A stretch of 25,835 nucleotides of DNA from a virus: IMG/VR virus record IMGVR_UViG_3300049445_000073, positions 1 through 25,835 of that record. The stretch is one strand, 5' to 3'. Each line of letters opens with the position of its first letter. Positions within the stretch are counted from its first letter, which is position 1. Position numbers and translations under genes: made by a program. Below, in pieces: positions 1 through 7,670 of the stretch. Under the pieces are notes generated by a model. The model ran no database searches. It was not told where the DNA came from and saw only the letters and a list, made by a program, of their open reading frames with translations.

Positions 1-1693
1 CTTGCGCTGACGGCGGCTCGACCTCGGGGAGAGCCGCCTGCTCGCCGCCGGGCCGCGCCGGCGGTGGCGCGCGGTCGGGCGGCGGGGTCGGTCGGCCGAT
101 CCCGAAATCACCCGGTTCTCCACCACCCGGCGGCGGGCCGGGTGGCTCGGGCGGCGGACGCGGCGGGGGTGGGGGCGGGGGTATATCCGTGCCCGGCATC
201 GGTGGCCGCTGGCTCGGCTCGAAATCGGGACGCCCGGTTGGCGCTGCTGCGGCACCGGCGGGCGGCGTGCCGAACTCGGGACGCCCGGTCGGCGGCGGCT
301 CGACGGTACGCGTAGGCGGCTCAGGCGCAGGTGGTTGTGTCGCGTCGAGTGCCGCCGCCGCATCCGGGTCGACCCCGCCGCGTGAGAAATCCGCTGGTGT
401 CGTCTGGTCCGGTGTAGCCCGGCGCAACGGATTAACCGGCGGCGGAGATCCGGGTGGCGGCGGTGGGTTAGGGTTGAAATTAGCCGGGCCGGTAAAGGTC
501 ATCGGCTGGTCGGTGCCCGGCGGCATCGGCCCGCCTTCACGACCCGGCGGAACCTCGCGGCCAGCCAGGGTCTGCCCCATTGCCGCCGCTGCGTCGGGGT
601 CGACCTCGCCCTCTGATGGCAACGTCTCGGTCCCGCCCTCGGTTTTTACTGCCGGCCTGGGACCCTGCGGCCCGTGTAATAGTCTTTGCGTCGCCATCAG
701 CGCCGGGGTCATCGCGACGCTGCCCAGCACACTCGACCCGACTTGCTCCGCCGAAGGTGCCTGATAACCTTGCGAGCCGGTGTGCAGTGCTTCGGTGATC
801 TGATCAGCGAACGGCGTCACCGCGCCAAACACCCCAAGCTCGCCGGCTTGGGCCAGCGCGCGGGCGACAAATTGTTTGCCGGCGAATGACTGGGCGATCT
901 TGAGGTTCAACCCCATCGACGCGCCGCCGATAGTGGCTTGCGACAACACGCTGGCGGCGGTCGCGTCGGGTTTTCTGGCTTCGTCGTTACCGGCGGTGAC
1001 CACCCCATAAATTATCGGGATCATCGGACTGATCGATCCGGCGGCGACCGCGAGCGCGCCTACAGGCAAACCTTCGCCGACCTTCTCGGCGATCAGGTTC
1101 ATAAAATTACCGGTCTTCCACGCCTGGGCGATCGACATGTCGCCTACCGTGCCGACCTTCTTGGCACCCTCGTCGACATCGGTAGTTACCTTGTCGAGCG
1201 CGTCGGCCCCGGCCTTTAGCCAGTCCTGATCGGTCCACTCGCCGGTCTTGCGCAGGACGGTGGAGACGACCCGGCCGATCTGCCCGTGCAGTGCCGCGCC
1301 GCCGCGCTCGAGGCCGCCGGCAAACGAGCCGAGCACCCCGGCCGGTGGCGGCGGCGGGGTATCCTCGGCACTGCCCAGGGTAAACAACTCACCCGGTGCC
1401 GGCCGTTGCTGCGCCGGTTGCGCTCCCGCCGGCGGCAGGACCTGATCCTCGTCACCTGTCGGTACTGATGGCGGTGGTGAAGGTTGTGCTGGTGGTGGCG
1501 GGGCCAGGGCGGATGCCGGCGTGCCGCCGATCGCCATGACCCGCGCCATCGACGGTGGTAGGCTCTCGTCGTTGGGCTGGCGGGTCCGGCTCTGGACCAG
1601 CTGGTCCTCGGCATCCTGGTTAGGCTGCGCCTCGGGTGGTTCCGGTGTCTGGAACGCCTGTTGTTCCAGGTACTCGGAGTATGGGCTGCTCAT
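1..1693 (-). CDS. Large proline-rich internal virion protein, 3' end beyond window
   Basis: Open frame of at least 564 codons that runs off the left edge without a stop. The start ATG overlaps the stop of the upstream gene as ATGA, so translation is probably coupled. The N-terminal 110 or so residues are rich in Pro, Gln and Glu. Residues about 125-340 look folded and include an Ala/Gly/Ile-rich hydrophobic stretch around residues 200-235 that could contact a membrane. From about residue 345 the chain becomes Pro/Gly-rich, with a repeated VDPDAAAA motif (near residues 365 and 440) and a repeated TGRPEF/TGRPDF motif. It is last in a run of internal virion genes, so I infer an ejected virion protein, possibly a long multidomain (polyvalent-type) protein continuing outside the window. 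No catalytic motif is visible in the part present. Confidence 0.75.
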   Translation of the reverse strand, partial: MSSPYSEYLEQQAFQTPEPPEAQPNQDAEDQLVQSRTRQPNDESLPPSMARVMAIGGTPASALAPPPPAQPSPPPSVPTGDEDQVLPPAGAQPAQQRPAPGELFTLGSAEDTPPPPPAGVLGSFAGGLERGGAALHGQIGRVVSTVLRKTGEWTDQDWLKAGADALDKVTTDVDEGAKKVGTVGDMSIAQAWKTGNFMNLIAEKVGEGLPVGALAVAAGSISPMIPIIYGVVTAGNDEARKPDATAASVLSQATIGGASMGLNLKIAQSFAGKQFVARALAQAGELGVFGAVTPFADQITEALHTGSQGYQAPSAEQVGSSVLGSVAMTPALMATQRLLHGPQGPRPAVKTEGGTETLPSEGEVDPDAAAAMGQTLAGREVPPGREGGPMPPGTDQPMTFTGPANFNPNPPPPPGSPPPVNPLRRATPDQTTPADFSRGGVDPDAAAALDATQPPAPEPPTRTVEPPPTGRPEFGTPPAGAAAAPTGRPDFEPSQRPPMPGTDIPPPPPPPRPPPEPPGPPPGGGEPGDFGIGRPTPPPDRAPPPARPGGEQAALPEVEPPSAQ

Positions 1694-4629
1694 GGCGGTG
1701 CCGGTGCTGCTATCCGCTGCGCCGTGGGCGGCGGTCTCGCGGCCGGTGGGCGGTACTGCCCGGGCAGGATCGAGCGGATCGCCGAGAACGGCAGGTACGC
1801 CACATCGACCGAGTCGCTCCCCGGCTTGGGCATCGTCCTGACGGCATAGATCGGGTCGCCGGTCTTGGTCACTTCGCTGGTCAGCCCCAGCCCGTATTTG
1901 CGCAGATCGAGCTGCCCTTGACCGGGTGCCGCTGCGGTAAGGCTCCTGACGATATCCTGCACAGTCCCCGAGGTCATGTTGTCGTTGTACATGATCAACC
2001 CGTGATAGAGTGTCTGCGCGTTGTTGCGTTGGGTTGGCGACATCGGCGTCTTGCCGTCGAGGGTCAGCGGCGGGTCACCGGTCAGCTGGGTATCGTCGGT
2101 GCTGTACAACCCCTTGCCCTCTTCGCGGGTCGCGTGGTCGAGCTGTTTGTTAAATGCCGTGTTGGCGTTGTCGACCCGGTACTTGACCCGGTCCATCGCC
2201 GCCTTGCGGTTAGCTTCGGCGATAGCTTCGCGCGACTCGCGGGTCGCCGCCGCCTGGGCGGCGAGCGCCTCATGGTAAGCCCGCTGGTTTTTCTCTTCCT
2301 CGATGTTATGCCGCCCAGTCTCGGCGGCGGTTACCCGGTTGTGCTCTTCGTCCTGGATGTTATGCGCGATGGTCTCGTTGGTTTTCTTTTCCTCGTCGAC
2401 CAGTGATTGAAACTTCGCCGGGTCCTGGATCTGCTTTGCCATGTCCAGGATGCCCTGCTTGGTAACCGGAAAGGGGCTGCCCAAAGGCTGGTGGGTATTC
2501 TCGTCAAATCGCTGACCGACGATCTGATTATTAACAACCTGGAAGCCGCCCACCGAGCCATCGTTAAAGAAAGCGTGACTCCGCGCCAACAGGCTCGCAG
2601 CGGCTTGTTTATCAGTGTCGAACGCCGCCCACGCCGCCTGTAAATTCTGCACCGCGCCGGCATGTTGGAGAGTAAAGACGTACTGATGGGCGTGGATGAT
2701 GTCGTCGACGCTGCCGCCCATCGCCGCGACACCCATCAGGTTGCGCTGGAAGCTGTTCCAGTTCTGCCCCGGTGTCGCCCCCGCCCTGCCGTTGTCGGAC
2801 ATGTAGGTGAGGACGCCGTTGGGGCCGCCGGTGGCAGCCGCTTGCACTGCGCCTTGCGGGGTCATCCGCGACGGGCCGCCGGGCAGGCTGGTGATCGGGC
2901 CTTCGCGCGTCGGTCGCGCCGGCGGTGTTGCGCCGCTGGTTTGCGGCGCTGGCTGGGCTACCAGCGGCGCGCCTCCCGGCGTACCCGCCTGGGGCGGCGC
3001 GGCCCCGGCCGATGGCGGCTGGTCTTCGGGAGTAACCGTCGGTTTTGGTGGTGGCTCACTACCGGTAGTAGGAGCTGGAGCCGCTCCCGGTGCCGGGCCA
3101 AGCGCAGCCGACGGCAAGGGTGCCGGCGCGGCGGGCGCGGACGCCGGGACGATGTCGCGCATCCCGGTGCCGTATTGCGCCGGGGCCAGCGCCGCCGGTG
3201 CGGCCGGTGCGGCGGGCGTAGCTGGTGTAGTCGGTGTAGCCGGCGCGGCTGCTGCTGCGCCGCGCGGTTGCATATAGGCAATTTCCGGGTCGACCGCTGC
3301 TGGTGCCGACGGCGGGACAAACCCAGGCCCGAGGCGGGTGGGCGGCAGGGTATCATCCGGTGCCCGCGACGCGGCGATGTCCTGTTTGACTTTTTGCGGG
3401 TCCTCGCCAGAAGCGACCCGTCCCACCGTCCGGGCGTAGTCGCCAACAGCGGTGACCGCACGGCCGATCGCCGGCGCGATTATCCCCGGCCCCGCTTCGA
3501 GGTCGCTCTCGGGCATGATGTCGGCGGGTGTGCTCGCCCCGCGCAGCGCACCGGCGACATCGCTCGACACGCCCTGGCCGATGTTGCGGATCGCCGTGCC
3601 GAGTTTGGCCGGGTCGCTCAGGGTCGAGGCCAGCCTGCCTGGGGCGCTGGTGATCGACCCTATGGCAGACGGGAGATCGCGGTTCAGACGCTCGGCGGTC
3701 GAAGACGCAGGCTGTTGGCTAAGACCGCCGGTATCGTCCTGGTAACCCTCCGGCATGCCGCGCGGCGGGATCTCGGTCGGCGGCATCCGCTGCTCGGCGA
3801 TCAATAAGTTAGGATCAAGCGCCCGTTGCGGCGCGTTGCGGCCCACCACCTTATTGACAAAATCGAACATCCCCGGTGGGGCGATCGACTGGTGGTCGCT
3901 TTGATTATGACGGTGCAACGAGTTAACCACCGGCTCGCCCGAGTGATACGCAGCCAGTGTTTCAGGCGTAAAAAACCCGTATTCGTGCGACAGGTCCAAG
4001 TATTTCTTGGCACCGAGCCAGATGTTATCGAGCGGATGGTTGGGGTCGAGATGCCCTTCCGGGTCGTACTTCGCCTGATCAGCCGGGGTGATCCCCATAT
4101 AGCCGATCCGGTTGCCCGACTTGGCGTTGGGATCGTCGTCGCTGTTGGCATAAATCAACGCCGCGAGGTCGGCACGCGGCACACCGACATCGTCGGCGAT
4201 GTGATTGATCGCCGCGTAAAGGGTGGGCTGGTCCTGCTCGAGTTGCTTGTAGCGGGCAAAGGGTGCCTTGAGGCGCGACTCGTGGTCGACATAGTCGTTA
4301 CCCGAGAGCGCGCTCGCACCGCCTTTGGAACCGCGCACCCTCATAGGTGCTGTCTGGGTGACATCCTCCGGCCCGCCGGCGTCGGGCAGCACACCCCCCG
4401 GTGCCTCGGTGGTGCGCGCCATTAGGGGCGGCGGAGTCGTATCGACCGGCGGTGGCGACGAGGTAGTGTCAGGCGGCGGCGCTACGTCCTGCTGCGGCGG
4501 TGGCGTGGTTAGCGCCGACGGTGCCCACGATATCGGGGGCGGCGGCGATACCGCACCCCCGATCGCCATATTGCCGGTATCGGCGTCGGGCGTCGGGTAC
4601 TGGAACTCGGTGTCGTCGAGCGGCGGCAT
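1690..4629 (-). CDS. Internal virion protein with a degenerate SLT (lytic transglycosylase-like) domain
   Basis: 979 residues. A Pro/Thr-rich N-terminus (1-100) leads into an SLT-like domain at about 128-235. The domain keeps the order of the family motifs: ALIYANS near 157-163, IGYMGITP, the DNIWLGAKKYLDL helix, and AAYHSGEP near 226-233. In the family the first motif normally holds the catalytic Glu followed by Ser; here the pair is Asn162-Ser163, so hydrolytic activity is doubtful. A long Ala/Pro linker (about 425-590) precedes a C-terminal half with a charged coiled coil (about 735-836). SLT domain plus long helical region resembles T7 gp16-type ejection proteins, which enter the cell envelope with the DNA. 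The start ATG shares one base with the upstream stop (TGATG) and the gene ends in an ATGA overlap with the next. Confidence 0.85.
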   Translation of the reverse strand: MPPLDDTEFQYPTPDADTGNMAIGGAVSPPPPISWAPSALTTPPPQQDVAPPPDTTSSPPPVDTTPPPLMARTTEAPGGVLPDAGGPEDVTQTAPMRVRGSKGGASALSGNDYVDHESRLKAPFARYKQLEQDQPTLYAAINHIADDVGVPRADLAALIYANSDDDPNAKSGNRIGYMGITPADQAKYDPEGHLDPNHPLDNIWLGAKKYLDLSHEYGFFTPETLAAYHSGEPVVNSLHRHNQSDHQSIAPPGMFDFVNKVVGRNAPQRALDPNLLIAEQRMPPTEIPPRGMPEGYQDDTGGLSQQPASSTAERLNRDLPSAIGSITSAPGRLASTLSDPAKLGTAIRNIGQGVSSDVAGALRGASTPADIMPESDLEAGPGIIAPAIGRAVTAVGDYARTVGRVASGEDPQKVKQDIAASRAPDDTLPPTRLGPGFVPPSAPAAVDPEIAYMQPRGAAAAAPATPTTPATPAAPAAPAALAPAQYGTGMRDIVPASAPAAPAPLPSAALGPAPGAAPAPTTGSEPPPKPTVTPEDQPPSAGAAPPQAGTPGGAPLVAQPAPQTSGATPPARPTREGPITSLPGGPSRMTPQGAVQAAATGGPNGVLTYMSDNGRAGATPGQNWNSFQRNLMGVAAMGGSVDDIIHAHQYVFTLQHAGAVQNLQAAWAAFDTDKQAAASLLARSHAFFNDGSVGGFQVVNNQIVGQRFDENTHQPLGSPFPVTKQGILDMAKQIQDPAKFQSLVDEEKKTNETIAHNIQDEEHNRVTAAETGRHNIEEEKNQRAYHEALAAQAAATRESREAIAEANRKAAMDRVKYRVDNANTAFNKQLDHATREEGKGLYSTDDTQLTGDPPLTLDGKTPMSPTQRNNAQTLYHGLIMYNDNMTSGTVQDIVRSLTAAAPGQGQLDLRKYGLGLTSEVTKTGDPIYAVRTMPKPGSDSVDVAYLPFSAIRSILPGQYRPPAARPPPTAQRIAAPAPP
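3057..3070. repeat. Dispersed palindrome, copy 1 (in gene)
   Basis: CACTACCGGTAGTA, with the 12-base core ACTACCGGTAGT perfect. It lies in the Ala/Pro linker of the SLT-like virion protein, where it encodes Thr-Thr-Gly-Ser. On the coding strand it is followed by GAG. Confidence 0.85.
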
Positions 4630-5798
4630 CAGGCACTGCCTTGGGGATACAACCCGCTGTTACGAGGATCATATTGCTGCGGCACCGCCAGCGCGGCTAT
4701 CTGCGATTGCTGCTGTTGATCGGGCAGGTAGCTCTGCTGATCACGCGGGCGCGGCGAGTAATTCGGTGCGCGCGGTGTTTGTTGCGGCGGACTGAACGAA
4801 CCACCCGGCGCGGTGTACTGCACGTTCGAACCGGAAGCAGGGGGCGCACCGGTGGCTGGTGGCGACGGTGCCGTAGCTGGCGGAGCCGACGCAGGTGGGG
4901 CCGGCGCTGCCGCCGCCGTCGTTGCAGGTGTGTTTCCGCCGATCGCCATAGGTGTGTTCCCCTGCGCGGTCGTCGGATAAGCCAGCGGCGCATGTGTCGG
5001 TACTTGTGGGACAGCTTGATTAAACTGCCCCGGCGCGGCGGCCTGCTGCTGTGGCGTCTGATAAGGCTGCCAGCTCTGTCCAAAGACACCCTGTATCCCC
5101 TGCACCGCCTTGGGGTGCAGCATCCCACCCTGCTCGTTGCGGATCATCGCCTCGACAAGGCGCGCCTTTACGTCGGGATTATTCCAATCGAGTTGAGCGT
5201 CGGGAGCGACGCCCATGATCTGCGACGCACGGTCGATTAGTAATTTTGTATTGTTCTCGTGCGGCGGTGCCCAGGTGCTGATGATTTGGTTTAACGTGGT
5301 CAGCGGCTTACCGGTTGTTGCCCCACTAACATACCGGTCTAGCTGGTGAACAATTCCATTGATACCATCCTCGGGGGTCGTGAATTGCTGCCACCCGGCA
5401 GGGTTCGAGCGCGGACCTCCTCCAATGGGCGCGTTGGGATTGCGCATCCCGGCGAAATTATTGGTATCGATCTCGGGATTGTTCGAACCGCCAACACCGC
5501 CGATTGTCGGTTGTTCTCCATCGCCGCTAGATCCGCCGTCCGAACCGTTACCACCGATAGCAGGCAGGTTCTGGGTGGTAGGCGCGTCGTTGCCAACGCC
5601 CCCGCCGGTCTTCTTAGTGTTTTCGTCGTCCATCAACCCAATGCGATACTTAGTCTCGCGCAGCTGGCGCTCGAGCAGGTCACTCTTTTTCTGAGTGTCC
5701 TGCGCCCAACTGTAGGACTTCATAAAATTGTCGAGACCCTGCTCCAACGGATTGGGTCCGAAATACGACCTGGGGTAAATAATCGGGCCGTCGGCCAT
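4629..5798 (-). CDS. Virion protein with P5-like (RNPN / WAPPxENN) domain
   Basis: 389 residues. The N-terminus (about 1-70) is polar and helical. Residues about 112-225 match the pattern of a phage virion domain often annotated as structural protein P5 or lysozyme-like: an RNPNAP start, GWQQFTTPEDGI, a LDRY segment, TLNQIISTWAPPHENNT, and a terminal AMIRNEQGG. The last 160 residues are Pro/Gln/Ala-rich and probably disordered. The family is usually linked to peptidoglycan binding or cleavage in the virion, but I cannot name its active-site residues from sequence. Its place between two ejection-type proteins suggests that it belongs to the internal core or the DNA-injection machinery. A GGAG Shine-Dalgarno lies just upstream of the ATG, directly joined to the palindrome at 5808-5823. 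Confidence 0.8.
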   Translation of the reverse strand: MADGPIIYPRSYFGPNPLEQGLDNFMKSYSWAQDTQKKSDLLERQLRETKYRIGLMDDENTKKTGGGVGNDAPTTQNLPAIGGNGSDGGSSGDGEQPTIGGVGGSNNPEIDTNNFAGMRNPNAPIGGGPRSNPAGWQQFTTPEDGINGIVHQLDRYVSGATTGKPLTTLNQIISTWAPPHENNTKLLIDRASQIMGVAPDAQLDWNNPDVKARLVEAMIRNEQGGMLHPKAVQGIQGVFGQSWQPYQTPQQQAAAPGQFNQAVPQVPTHAPLAYPTTAQGNTPMAIGGNTPATTAAAAPAPPASAPPATAPSPPATGAPPASGSNVQYTAPGGSFSPPQQTPRAPNYSPRPRDQQSYLPDQQQQSQIAALAVPQQYDPRNSGLYPQGSA

Positions 5799-5807
5799 GT
5801 GTTTTCT

Positions 5808-5823
5808 CCACTACCGGTAGTGG
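5808..5823. repeat. Dispersed palindrome, copy 2 (intergenic, joined to RBS)
   Basis: CCACTACCGGTAGTGG, a perfect 16-base palindrome filling most of the 25-base gap between two internal virion genes. On the minus strand its right arm runs straight into GGAGAAAACAC and the ATG at 5798, so the palindrome abuts the ribosome-binding site. Confidence 0.9.
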
Positions 5824-6894
5824 CTAAGCAAAGAGCGCAGTACCCGCAACCTTAGCGCCGATCCCGGCTATGGTGCCAATCGCTCCCCACGGTGAGTTTG
5901 CTTGGTTGGCTTGGTAGTTAGCCATCTGCGACGAGTACATGCTGTTGGTCGCACCGACCCCGGCCCCGATCGCCGCAGACATATTACCTAAGGCGTTGAC
6001 GCCGGTGCCTATCAGTCCGACGCCCTGCGTGCCATAGGAACTCGACAAATTGGTATACGGGTTGAGCGCCGCGTACTGGGTGGGCGACCCCATCGCATTG
6101 GTGCCGGCGTTGAGGAAATTACCTGCGGCGGATATGCCTCCACCGCCGATTGCCGAACCGCTCAACCCAGACGCGGTCTGGTTGAGACCGAGACCAGCCT
6201 GGGCTATCGCCTGGGCCGGGAGTTTCTGGCCGACCTCGAGGGCAGCCGCCTCATACTGTTTGCCCTGCGCCACGGTCTGCTGGCGCGCCATCGTCCCCGA
6301 GGCTGCGGTGGCCGCAGACCTGGAGATATCCGCCGCGCCCATACTTCGCTGGAACGCACCTTGCGACGGGTCAATACCATATGACGCTAACTGCCGTGTC
6401 GCCGCGTCTTTCTGCGCGGCAAAGGCGTTACCCACATCGGCTTGCGCCGCGCCCGCCGCTTGATCCTGCCGCGCCGGTGTCGCGTACCCAAACGCCTCAT
6501 CGGCGAACTGGGTCTCCTTGGGCATGAAGACGGTTTTGTACTGGTTGTAGGTGTCTTGCGCTTGCTGCGCCGATATCTGCGCGGCTTTGGTTTGCGCGTC
6601 CTGATTAGCCTGCGCCGCGTTAGTAAAATCGAGCTGCGACTGCATGTATTTCTGCAGATACGGCAAGGCGTCCTGGTATTGCTGCTTGCCAAACGCAGCT
6701 TGATCCGAGGCCATTTGCGCGTATTTGTCGCCAAGATCGGCCGCACGGCCCGAATATATATTTTGCTGATCCAGTTGCCTGTTGCCCAGATCCTCGGAGA
6801 CCTTGGCAGCGGCGGCGTCGGAATTCGACGCCTGCTGCGACGCCAGGATAAACGGCGTATAGTCGGGTGCTGGCGGGGGTGAGGCCTTGCCCAT
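5824..6894 (-). CDS. Internal virion / DNA-ejection protein
   Basis: 356 residues beginning MGKASPPPAPDYTP, an N-terminus typical of podovirus internal virion proteins. Residues about 20-170 are Gln/Ala/Asp-rich and predicted helical, with many QQ and QAQ runs. Around 165-185 is a RQLASYGIDPSQGAFQRSMG segment, a pattern I associate with phage DNA-transfer proteins. The C-terminal 90 residues are Gly/Ala/Ile-rich and non-charged, with repeated GxG steps, and could insert into a membrane when the protein leaves the capsid. Its start ATG shares a base with the stop of the GNAT gene (TGATG). Context and composition support an ejection protein; the exact family is inferred. Confidence 0.78.
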   Translation of the reverse strand: MGKASPPPAPDYTPFILASQQASNSDAAAAKVSEDLGNRQLDQQNIYSGRAADLGDKYAQMASDQAAFGKQQYQDALPYLQKYMQSQLDFTNAAQANQDAQTKAAQISAQQAQDTYNQYKTVFMPKETQFADEAFGYATPARQDQAAGAAQADVGNAFAAQKDAATRQLASYGIDPSQGAFQRSMGAADISRSAATAASGTMARQQTVAQGKQYEAAALEVGQKLPAQAIAQAGLGLNQTASGLSGSAIGGGGISAAGNFLNAGTNAMGSPTQYAALNPYTNLSSSYGTQGVGLIGTGVNALGNMSAAIGAGVGATNSMYSSQMANYQANQANSPWGAIGTIAGIGAKVAGTALFA

Positions 6895-7400
6895 CAGGCA
6901 GCCCGTTCATTGGCGTGCTGCAAGAACTTCGGAACGTAACCATCGCGCAGCCACGGGCAGCTATCCCGGGTCATGCCCAGGATGATCAGGTGCACGCCCT
7001 TCTCATAGGCGTCGTGCACAACTGCTTCGAGGTTCCACCCGGCACGCGTATCCATGGCGATCACCGATGACTGGTCGGAACGCAGTGGGGCCAGAACCTT
7101 ATAGCACCCGATCTGGGCAAACGCGTAGTGGAATACCAGCCAGAGAAGATCCCGCGAGCACCAGTGCTTGTCCTCGCCGGCCATGTGCACGGTTATGGAA
7201 TTACCGAGATACTGGCACAGCGCAAACCCGCCGATGATCTTACCGTCCCGGTGGGTGGTAAACGAATGATCGACGCCGGGCATGAAGTAACCCTTGACCC
7301 GTACCATCACCCACTCGCCGGCACCGGGATCGTCGATGCGGATCTCGCGGCTCACATCACACCAAACGCAGGTAGAGCGCGTTGACCTGTGGGATTTCAC
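6894..7400 (-). CDS. GNAT-fold acetyltransferase-like protein in the internal virion cluster
   Basis: 168 residues from a GTG that overlaps the upstream stop as TAGTG. From residue about 50 the sequence follows the GNAT pattern: DGKIIGGFAL (beta strands), VHMAGEDKHWCSRDLL, VFHYAFAQIGCYKVLAPLRSDQ, a helix ending in TRAGWNLEAV, and LIILGMTRDSCPWL. Phages of this type often carry such a gene beside internal virion genes, and T7 gp13 is reported to have a related fold, so it may be a virion or assembly factor instead of an enzyme. A clear acetyl-CoA loop (Q/RxxGxG/A) is not visible. The N-terminus is uncertain: a better Shine-Dalgarno precedes an ATG at 7413 in another frame (see findings), and the first 15 residues from GTG have odd composition. 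Confidence 0.75.
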   Translation of the reverse strand: MKSHRSTRSTCVWCDVSREIRIDDPGAGEWVMVRVKGYFMPGVDHSFTTHRDGKIIGGFALCQYLGNSITVHMAGEDKHWCSRDLLWLVFHYAFAQIGCYKVLAPLRSDQSSVIAMDTRAGWNLEAVVHDAYEKGVHLIILGMTRDSCPWLRDGYVPKFLQHANERAA

Positions 7401-7609
7401 TATACTGGATCATGGCTCGACACCTCGTAACTCGTCATCGGCGGGTGCGTGTCGAGGCCGTTGGTGGACGGTTCCTGGGCCTGGAGCTGTTGCATGACCA
7501 TCTGAAACACCGCCAGCCCGGTTTTGATCGGCAACTCGTTCATACCGGCCAGGACGATATTCCACTGCTGCGCTTCGAGTTTCACTACCAGTAGTGTAGT
7601 GGGTTCCAT
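7400..7609 (-). CDS. Small phage protein of unknown function (69 aa)
   Basis: The start chosen is the ATG at 7609 because GAGG lies six bases before it; an in-frame ATG at 7630 has no such site. The core reads QQWNIVLAGMNELPIKTGLAVF and then MVMQQLQAQ, a pattern seen in small proteins of tailed phages next to tail or internal virion genes, with no known function. The remaining 20 residues are polar. The stop overlaps the GTG of the GNAT gene. One copy of the dispersed palindrome lies 13 bases inside the gene and encodes Leu-Leu-Val-Val. Confidence 0.7.
   Translation of the reverse strand: MEPTTLLVVKLEAQQWNIVLAGMNELPIKTGLAVFQMVMQQLQAQEPSTNGLDTHPPMTSYEVSSHDPV
7583..7596. repeat. Dispersed palindrome, copy 3 (in gene)
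   Basis: CACTACCAGTAGTG, one central mismatch from the consensus. It sits near the 5' end of the 69-residue gene and reads CTA CTG GTA GTG in its frame. Confidence 0.75.
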
Positions 7610-7616
7610 GATTTCC

Positions 7617-7670
7617 TCACTGAGGTTCACAACTATAAGGCAGGCGGATCAGGCCGTCCGTGTCCGCCAT
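7617..7670 (-). other. Gap after tail spike: 17-codon frame or weak hairpin
   Basis: The gap between the tail spike stop and the next gene is filled by a 17-codon frame. Its ATG follows the TAG of the spike gene directly, and it ends in a TGA that overlaps the next Shine-Dalgarno. The same bases contain inverted arms GGCGGA and TCCGCC with a 14-base loop, without a good T-tract. It could be a minigene, a processing or pausing hairpin, or neither. Confidence 0.3.

Noticed and set aside
2662-3807. 381-codon plus-strand frame
   Set aside because: Antisense to the SLT-like virion protein and extremely Arg-rich; no motif or ribosome site.
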